Source of the DNA: Fusarium oxysporum f. sp. lycopersici 4287
Taxonomy: Eukaryota; Ascomycota; Sordariomycetes; Hypocreales; Nectriaceae
DNA: 64,000 nt
Direction of reading: 5' to 3'
NCBI RefSeq assembly: GCF_000149955.1
Contig: NC_030997.1
Location: 868,001 to 932,000, forward strand
The notes under the pieces were generated by a model. That model saw only the letters and a program-made list of their open reading frames with translations, was not told the origin of the DNA and searched no databases. Both the position numbers and the translations under genes were made by a program. Shown here piece after piece: positions 1 through 10,712 of this stretch; positions within the stretch are counted from its first letter, which is position 1, and each line of letters begins with the position of its first letter.

Positions 1-922
1 AAATGACCTTGTCGCTTGTTAGAGATCACAGTCCCGGTGTCATAGTCGGCACAACTCACTGCATGCATTGTTGGGGCCCCATCTTGAATGGGCATCTGCT
101 CAGGCGTGGAGTTGTTCAATAAGATCTAGTCACTGTCAGTCATGATTTTCCACCAGTGTAAAGCGATTTCCTACCTTGAAAACACATGTTCCGACTGGAA
201 ACTCTTTGTTCTGGGAGAAATCAGGGTTATCGGGATCCTTCCACATGTCACCAAAGACAGTAGCACCTGGAGGAATGTTAGACGAAGACAGATTAAGCAT
301 GATCAGATATACCAGTAGCGTTGTAGAATCCAACTGCCCAATTTTGCAGGGTGTCTTTCTGCGTCGCAGCAAACTCTCCTGCAGGTGTCGCTCTCTCGAA
401 TGTGAAGCCATTGATGGGTTCACGCTCGGTACAGTTTGAGTTTGGGTCCCGATAATGCATCCAAGGCGCATGGTACCAATCTCGGACTGTGTTCTCATTG
501 AGACGAAAGTCTTTCTCAACATTGCCATCAAAACAGTATTCTCTGATAGTCTTAGCAAACTGTTCAGGGTCCTTCTCGTAGTCGACCTTCAGCCATGGCG
601 CATTCTTGCCCTCGAAATCACCGGGCAATCCGGGGGCAGGGATCAGTGGGGAGGGAGCGTGGGGGAGTGAACCATCCTTCTGTGCCTTGAGGCTAGCCTT
701 GAGAATGTCCGAGGTGGGATAGTCGTTACGGATCTGCCAAGGACTGAAGCCAACAGGAGTTGGGTGAATGGAGGAGGTATGGAACTGGACTTGTGCTTCA
801 GTAGCCTGCAGCTTCTGGCTGTCACTCTCTATCAGCGATGCAGCAAGGCCTGTTCCTCCGAGAGCAGCGCCTCCGGCTAAGAGCTGGCCTCGAGTAATAC
901 CCGCCAAAATTCGGAAAGCCAT
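1..922 (-). CDS. Conserved fungal protein of unknown function, 5' part
   Basis: The gene starts at the ATG at 922 and runs off the left edge. Exons are 922-313, 266-175 and 125-1, with introns of 46 and 49 nt that both have GT..AG ends and keep the frame. The N-terminus (about residues 1-30) is basic, then rich in Gly/Ala/Leu, so a membrane anchor or targeting leader is possible. Further on the protein has a Trp/His/Pro-rich block (WYHAPWMH) near residue 160, then ERATPAGEF and LQNWAVGFYN. After the first intron comes FGDMWKDP, and the last visible exon contains APTMHAV. I recall similar sequences in fungi and some bacteria but cannot name the family, so no function is given. The gene model is secure; the product is not. 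Confidence 0.7.
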
Positions 923-2141
923 ATTTCTGATTCACCAAAGCAGAGACTGGAAGAACAGATAATCAGAGACAGAGCACGCTCAATTGTGCGAAAGACTGGT
1001 TTTTAAGGGCAAAGACCCCTACAGAGATGGCTTTTGATAGAGACCTGCCCAGACCCTAGCCGCTACGAGAAGCAAAGACTAGGCTGGCGGCGGCTGAGCT
1101 GAACATCCCCGCCGACCATTGGAATCACTCCCAATAACAGTATTAATTGGCGATATCTCAGTGGCTCGGCCCGTCCCCATGACTAAGTCCCGTTCTGGGC
1201 CCAGGAACTATCCCTTGTGGCGCGAACGTGGCTCGCTGACCTGAGATAAATCACTGCCGTTTGTGTCTAAGGAACCTTCAGGGGTCTCGTAGCGCTGAAT
1301 CCGATTGGCGGCACAAGTGCAGCTGAACTGCTATCACACTTTTAGTGAGTGCAAGATGACTTTGAGCGAAATCTCATTGGTCAGGAGCCGAGAGCAGAGG
1401 AACTACTTTCAATAGGCAAATCAGTAGTTCAGTCACATTCTTACACCAGAGTTTCTTTCCAAATCGATGCATACGCATGCTTAATACTATTTATGCATAC
1501 TGTGCTTTTACAAGGACTACGTGTTAAGCCGTTTCGTACTTATGGAGTAGGTCGTGTGCCTTAAATATGCGTTTGTAAATCGTTCCTCGCAAATCTTCCA
1601 GCGTTACTGTCATCAAGTTTCACCATTCGCCATGCAATGCATATCGATAAGGCAGCGGGCGGTGAAGATGCACGGTCAGTCTTTCTAAATGAAACGCATC
1701 TAGGTAACAGACGCCCGCTAGGAGATCTTTCAGTGACGAAATAAAAGAGAGACAGGCCCATGCGATGGTTTACTGCCTATTGTTCTTTGTTCAGGCGCGC
1801 AGCGGAAGAGGATGAATCAGACAAAGAAAGGGTTTCCTAAACCTGTTCAGTGATGAAGAACACAATCGTCACAGATGAAAGAGCGACAAGGTATACAAGG
1901 TGAATACGCTGAACAAACAAACTGAGCCTCTTCACGTATTAGACCCAGGTATAAAATCCCCTGGCCTCGTCCCCTTCTTGGCAGCGCCATCAACCTCATC
2001 GGTAACTCTTTCATCACAAGTGCTACCTCACTTTACCATTTTATTGACAAGTATCCAGCCTCCGGTCGTATCAAGAGCTACCGAAGCAATTCCAGACAAC
2101 ATCAACTTACTGCAAGACTTTCTCCATCTCACCTCGCGACC
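923..2141. other. Intergenic; promoter of the first cysteine-rich gene
   Basis: No convincing gene is present. The short open frames here lack family features. The right end holds a TATA box (1950-1956) and the untranslated leader of the gene starting at 2142. Confidence 0.6.
1950..1956 (+). promoter_or_regulatory. TATA box of cysteine-rich gene 1
   Basis: TATAAAA lies 186 nt before the next gene's ATG. The other two members of the family have the same box at a similar distance, so the position is supported by comparison within the window. Confidence 0.6.
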
Positions 2142-2363
2142 ATGGATCCCTTTCCTCAATTTTCTGCTCCTGTCTCAATCCCTGGCTCGCCGTCTGGGGA
2201 CAAGCAGGAGCACTATCCCGACGCTCTTAGTCAAGATCCCCAGGTCCATGAGTGCGGAAAAGGTATTCGCTGCCATTGCCAGGGCTGCGATGGTTGTACT
2301 GGGAAGATCTACTGCATCACCAGCCTCCAGTGCTACGATTGCTATTGCAACTGCCCCGTCTAG
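2142..2363 (+). CDS. Small cysteine-rich, metallothionein-like protein 1
   Basis: This is a 73-residue protein with no intron. The first 37 residues are Pro/Ser-rich and have no cysteine. The last 36 residues carry ten: C-x5-C-x-C-x2-C-x2-C-x5-C-x5-C-x2-C-x-C-x-C. Eight of these align exactly with the two downstream paralogues; the other two are extra. CxC and CxxC pairs without a signal peptide suggest intracellular binding of a soft metal such as Cu, Zn or Cd, as in metallothioneins; that role is inference. The ATG at 2142 is the first in this frame after the TATA box that gives a compact protein. A larger open frame (1900-2463) in another reading frame is not the gene. Confidence 0.72.
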   Translation: MDPFPQFSAPVSIPGSPSGDKQEHYPDALSQDPQVHECGKGIRCHCQGCDGCTGKIYCITSLQCYDCYCNCPV

Positions 2364-3548
2364 ACATTTCTCTTGGTTTGAGATGAGACTGCTTATTTTT
2401 TTGTTTGCATTCCTGCTAATGCGAGTTACTTACGATTCGCGTAGGCGATATTTGCTGATATAGGTTGGGATGCTTTCATTTTTGGAAGTAAAAGTTTGCT
2501 CTGGTACTGTTATTGAGTGTGTTTCCTATGCAGAGTCGGGGTGCAGGGGATGGAAGAGGCTTGATAGGTAGCTGAACAGGTCAGGGGAGGATCAAAGAAA
2601 AACTTACAAAACATTACCACTAGCTCCGTTTAATTGTGTTTAACATTTTATGTGATAGTGGGGCCGTAGACCGCAATAACCTTTCAACTATCTTGATATG
2701 TAATACATTTTGTAAAGGCTTGATTGTGCGGAAGGAGAAAAACTTGGTGTGAGCACTGGGAACCTTCTACAGTGTGATGTTAAACCCACCTTCTACATAA
2801 GATATGAGCTTTGACCAACGTCTCAGATGTTTTGGAATATGAACAAGGGGAACATAACGCGTCCCACGTACGAGAACCCATCCCAACACATTGAAAGGAC
2901 TTTGTTGACCTTATTCCTGCAAACATGTAGCCAAATAAGCACAGGAAACGAAAGTGCAAAGCGCTAAGAGAATCCAGATATTCACGGGTAACATGAAAGT
3001 AAATATCCGCGGTAAAGGGGATTCCACCTTCGCAACTGATTTTTTTAGCCTTCGTTCTGTCTGTCTGCTCTAGTTTGGAGTTGTTCGACTAATTAAGCAT
3101 TCAAAGAGCCATTGTTCAGCGGTTAGGCCTTGTTGAAAGGTCTTGTTCACAGCGTAGGCAAAGGGAATGGAATCATTGGTTGGGAACAAAGTAAAACAGC
3201 TCATTAATACCAAATGAAATGAAAGTATGAACATAAAACGAAACACCTCCATCGTTCGCACAGGATAATGAATTGCCCCAACAGTAGCCACTGCATCGGT
3301 AAACTATGGCCGAACACCGCCATGAACAAGTGGTTCAAGGGATCTTGACAGCGCATTCTTATTTCTCTGAACGGAGAAGGTCGAATTTCTTTCAGCGCAT
3401 ATAAAATGCCATGAGTTTGCCCTGCAACCTGGAGAGAATCGTCACTCACATCACAACTTCTACTACCAACTCACAGCAGAACATCAACAGCATCACAGCT
3501 ACCAACAACTTCACACACACAAAACAATCAACACCAATCACCATCATC
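2364..3548. other. Intergenic between cysteine-rich genes 1 and 2
   Basis: No gene is supported. It contains the 3' region of gene 1 and, at 3400, the TATA box of gene 2. The minus-strand open frames at 3070-3449 show no domain. Confidence 0.6.
3400..3406 (+). promoter_or_regulatory. TATA box of cysteine-rich gene 2
   Basis: TATAAAA lies 149 nt before the ATG at 3549. Between them is an A/C-rich leader with runs of CA and CAA, typical of a highly expressed fungal 5' UTR. An in-frame ATG at 3411 is only 5 nt past the box and is probably upstream of the transcription start, so it was not used. Confidence 0.6.
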
Positions 3549-3776
3549 ATGTATCCTTCCACTGGTTTCACCCCTGAGTCATCGGCTCCCACTCCACCCA
3601 CCGAGGCAGCTCACGGCTACTTCCCTTCTCTCATCCCCGCCGAGTTTGGTCCCCAGCCTATTCAGTGCCCCCACAGCACTCGATGCGAGTGCACCGGCTG
3701 CAGCGGTTGCAAGAACGAGATTTCTAACTGGAGTACCATGCAGTGCTCTAACTGCAACATTAACTGCCCTGCCTAA
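3549..3776 (+). CDS. Small cysteine-rich, metallothionein-like protein 2
   Basis: This is a 75-residue protein with no intron. Residues 1-39 are rich in Pro, Ser and Thr; residues 40-73 hold all eight cysteines in the pattern C-x5-C-x-C-x2-C-x2-C-x11-C-x2-C-x3-C. The block QCPHS before the second Cys is shared with gene 3, and the C-terminus ends in CPA. It has eight thiols, enough for two tetrahedral sites or one small cluster. There is no signal peptide, so it is probably cytosolic. It sits between its two paralogues in the same orientation and has its own TATA box and leader, so the three genes are separate transcription units. Confidence 0.78.
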   Translation: MYPSTGFTPESSAPTPPTEAAHGYFPSLIPAEFGPQPIQCPHSTRCECTGCSGCKNEISNWSTMQCSNCNINCPA

Positions 3777-4768
3777 GTGGCTTTTTTTGATGTGCATAGG
3801 TTTTTCATTTATGCCTTTTGATTCTCTCTCCCAGCGAAGTTTAAGCTATATGCCTATTCACAGCGGATTTGAGATGGTTTCTTTGTTTTGGGTTTGTCCT
3901 TCCTGGATGCTTAACATGTTTTAGGTTCGTATTTCTCCTTTGTGTGCTTTGCGATGGAGAGGTTCGGTGGAGTACGATGGATCATGGATCGCTAGCTGAC
4001 TAGTATGGAGAATGAGAAATGTTAAGTAAAGCATATTGAACAGGTTCCTCGGTTTTATTCTTTAGTTATTTATCTGATGCGATAATAGGTGCTGTACACC
4101 GAGAAACCACAATGTGTCATGGTTGCGGTCTTAAGGTCTAAACAACACGATATAGAATGAATATATCCTGTTTCAGTGCTAATATGTGCTCCGCAGCTGA
4201 AATACCAACTTTAACCTTCCTGAGATTTCTGAAGCTTATGCTTCTAGCTTCTTAAAAAGATGTATCTTTTCTCGTGTGAACACTCACTCAGCGTTGTTTG
4301 CTTGACGCATCCAGTCTGCTTTGCGGCTTTTGGTGCTTAGACACTCCTGATATCTTATCCAAGGCTCGAAGATAAAAGTTAACTAGGTATGAGGTAATAT
4401 GATCAACATGATATATTTTCACCGCTGAATGAGACTGTGATTCCGTGAATATCACACAGAGCACCACGTACATCCACGGGCGCAGGCAACTCTTACCCAG
4501 CACCGCAACTTTGCTAGAGAATTGTAGCTGAAGCACGACAGTCAAATCCTTCATAAGATCGTGGAATATCATTCCGCTGCCCGCCGTGAATGTCCTTTCT
4601 TTTTTTGTATAAAAGCGAGGCACCATTTCGACAAACTAAAGAAACCTCACACTTACATTACCGCAACGTCTCCTGCCACTTTACCCAAGACATCAAACCT
4701 TTCACGTCTATTAACATTTCCATAGAAATAATAGCCATTCTTCGACCACATTCAACATACATCCTTCA
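3777..4768. other. Intergenic between cysteine-rich genes 2 and 3
   Basis: No gene is supported. The right part carries the promoter and long leader of gene 3. I saw no degenerate extra copy of the cysteine block. Confidence 0.6.
4608..4614 (+). promoter_or_regulatory. TATA box of cysteine-rich gene 3
   Basis: TATAAAA follows a T-run and is 161 nt before the ATG at 4769. It matches the layout of the two upstream paralogues. Confidence 0.6.
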
Positions 4769-4993
4769 ATGACCTCCACGATCGCCATTTCGATCCCATT
4801 TTCTCCCTATGCCGATGTTGCTGCCGAAATGCCATCTCCAATCCCGGCCAACGGTGGTGTCCAGCCCGACCAGTGCCCTCACAGCGAGATATGTCAATGT
4901 GCGGAATGCCCCGGCTGCAAGAACTTAATTTATGTCTGGAAGACTGAGCAGTGTGCTGCATGCTACATGGACCACCCTGCCATTGTTCAATAA
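4769..4993 (+). CDS. Small cysteine-rich, metallothionein-like protein 3
   Basis: This is a 74-residue protein with no intron. The cysteine block spans residues 36-69 and reads C-x5-C-x-C-x2-C-x2-C-x11-C-x2-C-x3-H. The spacing is identical to gene 2, but the last cysteine is replaced by histidine, which can also bind metal. The QCPHS and GCKN blocks are shared with gene 2. The N-terminal 35 residues are unrelated in detail but again Pro/Ser-rich. The Cys-to-His change may alter metal preference, for example towards zinc; this is inference. The gene is co-oriented with genes 1 and 2. Confidence 0.75.
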   Translation: MTSTIAISIPFSPYADVAAEMPSPIPANGGVQPDQCPHSEICQCAECPGCKNLIYVWKTEQCAACYMDHPAIVQ

Positions 4994-6049
4994 GGGGTTG
5001 GCTTCAACTCATTTGTGTTCGACAATAGAAACATCTATTGCACTAGATATTGCTGCAAACGCATGTCACTTATAATCATCAAAAGATAGCAATTACATGA
5101 CTACCATTCAGAATTCGTCCTTGAAATGGCCAAGTGAATTGCAATGGACCTCTGTGGATACGAGCCTGACGGGTCCTGAACCACTGACTCTTTCGGCCTG
5201 TAAGGCGCTGCAACATTGTGCAGCTTCATCAGCAGTCGAGATTGCTGGTGTAACACCAACTTACCTCCCGATTATGTATAGAAGCTCATAAGCTCCAGAT
5301 GATCTAACTCTTCATTCCATACTGTTGGTGTTCAGTGTTTTGGTTCAACTTCCAGTCGGGGAGGCTAGGTCATGTCTGGGCAAGTCCACAACAGCCCAGG
5401 AAAAAGGCATGCCAGTGACATCACTTTGAAACATAACAGCCTTATAATGCTGGCATACTAGACAGTGGAACTTTTATTCCCGGAGAAAATCTCGTGTAGG
5501 CGGCCAATTAATCTTGCGACTGGCTCAGTGCTGCGCCATGTCGATAACGCAGGGATGAGGCTCCTATTCTTACAAGCGGTGTCGCTGGCTCAGCAACATT
5601 GGAGATCAGAAGACGACAGACAATATGGGAAAAAAACATAACCGTTCTTCATTCTCTCACTTTACATTTTGAAGAATTTTCATCCTTCTTACATTGAGCT
5701 CTTCCTACTTCTTTCTTGACATTGATGTCTTGCAAAGCAATCTTACATGCTCCACCACTAGATGGGTCAGCATGGCCTCTGTCATCCTGACTCCGCGACC
5801 CTGAGGCTGACGCTCGGAGAAACCATCTCAATCCAGGATGAAATCTGACAGGATTCAAACACTCGAGCCACTCACTGAGGCTTGGACTCAAAGAAGCGGG
5901 ACGATATTTTTATATCCTAGCCTTGGGAGATTTCCTTTATCATGGACATATCTACTTCCGCAATTCCGATAGAACTCCCATTCCTCGATCAATAGCTGCT
6001 TTCAATTTAAATAACGCTTCCATAATATCGTGGTGATATCACTACCAAA
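4994..6049. other. Intergenic
   Basis: No supported gene. Open frames at 5097-5291 (+) and 5649-5891 (-) lack recognisable features. Confidence 0.55.
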
Positions 6050-6734
6050 ATGACTTCCCGACGCCCAGATCTTTCGCAATACCCAACCGGATTCACGGTT
6101 CTGCGCATCTTCCAAGCTGTACTAAACATTATCACCATCGTCGTCACGTCTTTCACAATAAATGCCGTGGTTATTCCGGGGAATTGCTTGTTGATCATAA
6201 CCGTACGTAAGAAAATGTTCCGATCGTCATTGGAAATGGCTTGCTGACTTTGCTTACAGAGCTCTGCATCACTTCTGGTCTCAACATGGATGGCCTTTGC
6301 TCATATGTTCTCCAACCGCCTCTTCAATTACTTGGTCGCCGCGATTCTTGACACCATTCTCACTATATTTTGGCTTATATCATTTGCCGTTCTCGCGGCG
6401 CAAACAGCGGTGTTATGGGCCCATGGCACTGATTACTGTGAAAACAACAAGTGCCCCGACAGCCTCAAGACCGTGACGAGTTTTTACGGATACGTCTTTG
6501 CGACTTGCGTCGGTCTTGGTGGCTTAGCATTGTAAGTTCGCAAGGAGCTTTGGGGAAAAGTCCATCATACTGACCACTTGCAGTCTGTTCTCATGCATTT
6601 GCCTTATCTTTCATGGCATTGTCAGCTGTCGACAACATCGATATAACCAAATCGGCACGAATAACGTCTCTGAACCAATTTTTGTCGGCGACAGACATCC
6701 CCAGGGCTCGACCGAGTATCGGCCTTTGGCATAA
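6050..6734 (+). CDS. Four-helix MARVEL-like membrane protein
   Basis: Three exons (6050-6202, 6260-6531, 6584-6734) give 191 residues. Introns of 57 and 52 nt have GTACGT and GTAAGT donors. Four hydrophobic segments are visible, roughly at residues 18-40, 48-66, 72-100 and 135-155. A loop with two cysteines (DYCENNKCP) lies between helices three and four, as in fungal MARVEL/Nce102-like proteins. The C-terminal tail after the last helix is polar and starts with a His/Arg-rich stretch. Such proteins sit in the plasma membrane, often in eisosome-type domains. The family call rests on topology and the Cys loop, not a search. Confidence 0.7.
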
Positions 6735-7771
6735 GCTAGTTAATTGTGGCAAAAAGAATTTAATGATATCAATGATTATTTCTGGAGTAACTTCTCGTGT
6801 TGAATCTGTCCATGAACCCTGAGACCCGCGGTAATTCTTATCGGGCGCCGGTAAGATAAGATAAAGATCAATAGATAAAGGCCTCCCTTGTGGGTCAAGC
6901 CATCTGCTAGCATCTGCTAAGAAGTACTTTTACTAGCGATTAATTTTGCCTATACAGACAGTACTTCTTATTGTGTCATAGCATATAACGCTCGCGCAGC
7001 ATGTTTCTCAACTCACGAACTGGTTCTGTTTACGTTACGTGATGAAGGAGATATTATAAAACAACCGGGGGCAGAACCCAGAGCGTTTGCCGATGAATCT
7101 TGTCCTGGGCGTAATGCAGCAAATATTGTGATAATTTAAGACAAGACAAAACGTAGTAGTAGTACTCTTATTGTCCACCTGCATCAACTTGTTTCATTGC
7201 CAACCGCTCCCTTCACAAAGTCATGATCATTTGGCATTTATAATTCTCTTCTATCCTGTCAGAGCGAACGTAATCTGATGAGCCGCCGACCATGAGGCAA
7301 CTTTAACCATCTGCCCCGGCCAAGCTGTCAATTTGACCTGAATTTCCGATGCCGTCCTAATCCTCTGGTTACCCTACGCTTGCGGCTGCTTCAAGTGGGG
7401 CCGACCGCCAACCGCCGACCGCTCGACGAAGTGACAGCATTAATTTAAAAAAGCTGTTATGACTGACAGGTCTCTCATGATTTCCATCAAACTAAATCAT
7501 ACGATATCAGGAATATCCAAAACACCGTTACATGCTATCGTTATCAATTTGCCGCGATACTATGCTTAAAACACGTCTCAGTTCAATCGCCGAGTCGGTC
7601 GGGTCGGGATCCACCTTTCGGGGTCCAAAAGCGGAAGTCAAATAAGTCCCCGGGACGGGAAATTATATCAGATCAAAGTTTCCGGATGATTCGCTTCGGG
7701 CTCTAGATTATTAGCATTTCTTAGCAAGTCTTTCGCAATACTACCATAGCCCTTGTATAATTATTCACCGT
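6735..7771. other. Intergenic upstream of the persulfide dioxygenase-like gene
   Basis: No gene is supported. Around 7398-7423 there is a short run of repeated CCGCCAAC/CCGCCGACC-type words. These could be regulatory or chance. Confidence 0.5.
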
Positions 7772-8988
7772 ATGACAGCTACGACAATGGCATCGCTTAC
7801 ATCCACTGTTCGCAGAAGCGCAGTTGTTCTTGAAAACGTACCAACAAAAGCTTTCACATCGCTAGCAGCGTCACAATCTTCGAGAGGTCGGACTTATTAC
7901 ACGGTCGCGGACACCTCAGTTCAAAGAAGAAGCCTAGCCAGCTGCCAAAGGAGTCTAGCATCGAGACAACCTTGTCTTTTACACTCACGACATCCAACCC
8001 AAAATTGCATCATCGGCCGCGCCAGATTTGCGACCACTACGACCATAATGGCAGAACCAACAGTCCACTCTCTATTCGAGCCTGTCACTGGCACCTGGCA
8101 GTACGTCGTCTCGGACCCGAACACCAAGAGCGCTGTCATCATCGACCCAGTCCTAGACTATGATCCCATCAAAGCAGCCATGTCGACGGGATCGGCTGAT
8201 GCCATTCTCAAGACTGTAAAAGACAATGGCTTGAAGATTGAGATGATACTAGAGACGCATGCTCATGCAGATCATCTGACTGCTGCATCATATCTCCAGT
8301 CAGCCCTTGCCAAAAGTCAAGGTTCCAAGCCACTCATCGGCATTGGAAAGCTTATCCGCCAGGTTCAGACCTTGTTCGGAGAACGATATGGCATCGACCC
8401 AAAAGAATACGATACTGTTTTTGATAAGCTTTGGGAGGATAATGATGAGTTCACCATTGGCACTTTAACCGCCCGTGCTGTTCATCTCCCTGGTCATACA
8501 CCGGATCACATGGGATACCATATTGGCAGTAAGCCTACTTCAACCTAACACTACCTTGAAATGGATCACTGACTTGCTACCTAGAAAACGTGTTTGTTGG
8601 CGATTCTATCTTTCACGTTGACATCGGCTCCGCGCGCGCAGACTTCCCCGGCGGCAGTGCTGAAGCCATCTTCAACTCTGGCCGCAAGCTCCTTGCACTA
8701 CCAGAAGATACAAAAATCTGGGTAGGACATGATTATCCGCCGGCTGGTCGGGAAGCCCCCGTTCCTTTCGCGACGGTAAAGGAGCACAGAGAGAACAACA
8801 AGCATCTCAAAGACGGGACGTGCGAGCACGACTTCATTGAGATGCGAAGGAAACGCGATGAGTCCCTTGCTGCACCTCGATTGATCCATCCATCATTGCA
8901 AGTCAACATTAGAGGTGGGCGACTCCCTGCGCCGAACCCAGCAGGGCTGAAGATGATCCATCTACCAGTGACGGGTTCGTCGTGGTAG
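7772..8988 (+). CDS. Metallo-beta-lactamase-fold persulfide (sulfur) dioxygenase-like protein, probably mitochondrial
   Basis: Exons 7772-8528 and 8585-8988 give 386 residues. The first ~92 residues are Ser/Arg/Thr-rich with almost no acid, like a mitochondrial presequence; the segment just before M93 contains RARFATTTT. The catalytic part has the metal motif HAHADHL, then HLPGHTPDHMGY, a GDSIF/DIG segment, and GHDYPP near the end. These are the ligands of the ETHE1/Blh branch, which oxidises glutathione persulfide to sulfite using one iron and O2. No rhodanese domain is attached. A second in-frame ATG at 8048 (M93) would give a cytosolic form. It is convergent with a YeeE/YedE transporter gene, which supports a sulfur role. 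Confidence 0.82.
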
Positions 8989-9447
8989 AGAAGCCTTGTA
9001 ACCCAATGCCATTTGTAAGAGATACACGCTGTACGAGAGCCTGGAGGCGGGTGTTTTTATTTTGATGTTGAGGATTGATAGTTTAGGCAGCCAAAACAAA
9101 TTGCAAATCACTCTTAATATCTTCACTTTCCCTCTCTACTCTGTGCTTGCCGGTATAGGATTACGCTTTATTTTAAATCAAAGAAAGCAAAATCCAGCGA
9201 GGATGCTGACCCTCTTTCGCTGACCAGTGCGATTCTGTAAAAGTGTTTATAGAGCGTAAGTGTCGGCGATGACCCATCAGAAACTTCGGGATTTAATAGT
9301 TCTATCAGCATCCCGCATGCTTAAGATACATCAAATAATAATATTTTACTCCAAAAGATCCAAAAAATATTCTAATCTATATTCTAAGTTTAATAAACGA
9401 GTGAAGGTAACCAGTGATCAAGCAAGACTTTCTTCTAACAACGAGGT
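8989..9447. other. Shared 3' intergenic region of two convergent genes
   Basis: It lies between the stop codons of the hydrolase and the transporter. It is AT-rich and nothing else was recognised. Confidence 0.55.
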
Positions 9448-10416
9448 CTAAGCAAACAGGAATCCGGCCACCAACCCAGCACCAAACATAGAAGCGATAC
9501 TGATAAAGGAGCTCAATCCCATCGTGGCCATACCACTGATACCATGACCACTTGTACATCCACCAGCGATGCGAGCGCCGAACGTTAGAAAAGCTCCGCC
9601 AACCAGAACCATTGGCAGTGATGCCTGTTCACTTTGTGCCATGACCTCCCGGATGGCCGGAAAGTTGGATAACGTCGCCCAAGATCCCATCATTAATCCA
9701 CATGCAAAAAGGATGTTTTGAGGGACTGATTTAATACCCTTGCCACCGAAAATATCCCAGAAGAACTTTCCAAACTCCTCATAGGCACCGCTGACCCCAA
9801 CGGGCTTCTCGGTCAAGATAACAGACGATAACTGTCCGAAGCCTATGAGGAGGCCACCGACAACCGGATGAAGCATGGTAACACTTCTCGGGGCAATGTA
9901 TAAGATTCCGGCGAGTATCGCAAGCATCGTTATCTCATACCCGACGAGAACCTTGCCTGCAGACAACCCGGTAACATCCATAACCGATGTGTTCCGAGCA
10001 CGGCTCGTCGGCGGCTTGACTATGTACGGCTTACACCGCACCCAGATAACGCCCGCAAGGAGCGACGTACATGCGAGCAACCGACTGGCGCCAATACCCG
10101 CCGTGGCCTGCACGAGGACCGTCCCGGGACAAGCACCCGTTAAGCTTATCCCCAGACCTAGCATGGCACCACCAATGATGTTACCGTCGTACGGGCCCAG
10201 CCACCCGTGCGAACTTGCTGATCGGGTGGGAATCTTGGTGGATTTGGTGTTGTAGAGGGTGAAGATTGCGGCGCTGGTTGCGGATGCGGTGAGGAATGTG
10301 GCGAGCATGTGAAAGTCGGAGAGGCGGAACTGATTCTTTATGACCTGCGGATTTGCTACGCCTGAGAGAGTGAGGCCTGTGCCGAAGATGGCACCTGTTA
10401 ACAAGCTTGTTGCCAT
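9448..10416 (-). CDS. YeeE/YedE-family (sulfur/thiosulfate) transporter
   Basis: A single exon of 322 residues. The protein is two related halves of short hydrophobic helices rich in Gly/Ala. Half one contains GISLTGACPGT with Cys96, and half two contains GARIAGGCTSGHG with Cys287. These two cysteine signatures define the bacterial YeeE/YedE (DUF395, sulfur transport) family, where conserved cysteines relay thiosulfate through the membrane. In bacteria the family is often encoded beside a Blh/ETHE1-like persulfide dioxygenase; here the neighbour at 7.8-9 kb is of that type. The lack of introns and the prokaryotic family suggest old transfer from bacteria; this is inference. The cell membrane used is not evident. 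Confidence 0.85.
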   Translation of the reverse strand: MATSLLTGAIFGTGLTLSGVANPQVIKNQFRLSDFHMLATFLTASATSAAIFTLYNTKSTKIPTRSASSHGWLGPYDGNIIGGAMLGLGISLTGACPGTVLVQATAGIGASRLLACTSLLAGVIWVRCKPYIVKPPTSRARNTSVMDVTGLSAGKVLVGYEITMLAILAGILYIAPRSVTMLHPVVGGLLIGFGQLSSVILTEKPVGVSGAYEEFGKFFWDIFGGKGIKSVPQNILFACGLMMGSWATLSNFPAIREVMAQSEQASLPMVLVGGAFLTFGARIAGGCTSGHGISGMATMGLSSFISIASMFGAGLVAGFLFA

Positions 10417-10712
10417 GGTTCACAAATAAGTCTATGAAGCGCTTTGATGCAGTTTATTGACGATAAAGTTCGAGACACACGGCAGAGGCTGAAAACCTTT
10501 GCTCTATAAACTCGCTCTATCGCTGTCTAAAATCACGCTTCGTTTCCGCTCTAGTGCATTTTAAACTCGCTACTAAATCATCTGATCATTAATCTAGTCC
10601 CCGATGAAAATTAGAGTTTTGAAGACGCCGATATCCACTGATTTCTCCGGGGCGGCTCGGGGAAGACGGACGGAGTGGGGCTGTGGCTTCGGCGCCCGGT
10701 AGTCGGAAACAA

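Noticed and set aside
1900..2463. 187-codon plus-strand frame over cysteine-rich gene 1
   Set aside because: It is in another frame, starts before the TATA box from a non-ATG codon, and lacks any conserved pattern. The cysteine frame has paralogues.
3411..3548. Upstream in-frame ATG extending cysteine-rich gene 2
   Set aside because: It is 5 nt past the TATA box, so probably outside the transcript, and the extension is unlike the other two proteins.
9260..9451. 63-codon plus-strand frame beside the transporter
   Set aside because: It begins with GTG, is Lys/Ser/Asn-rich AT sequence, and lies in the 3' region of two convergent genes.
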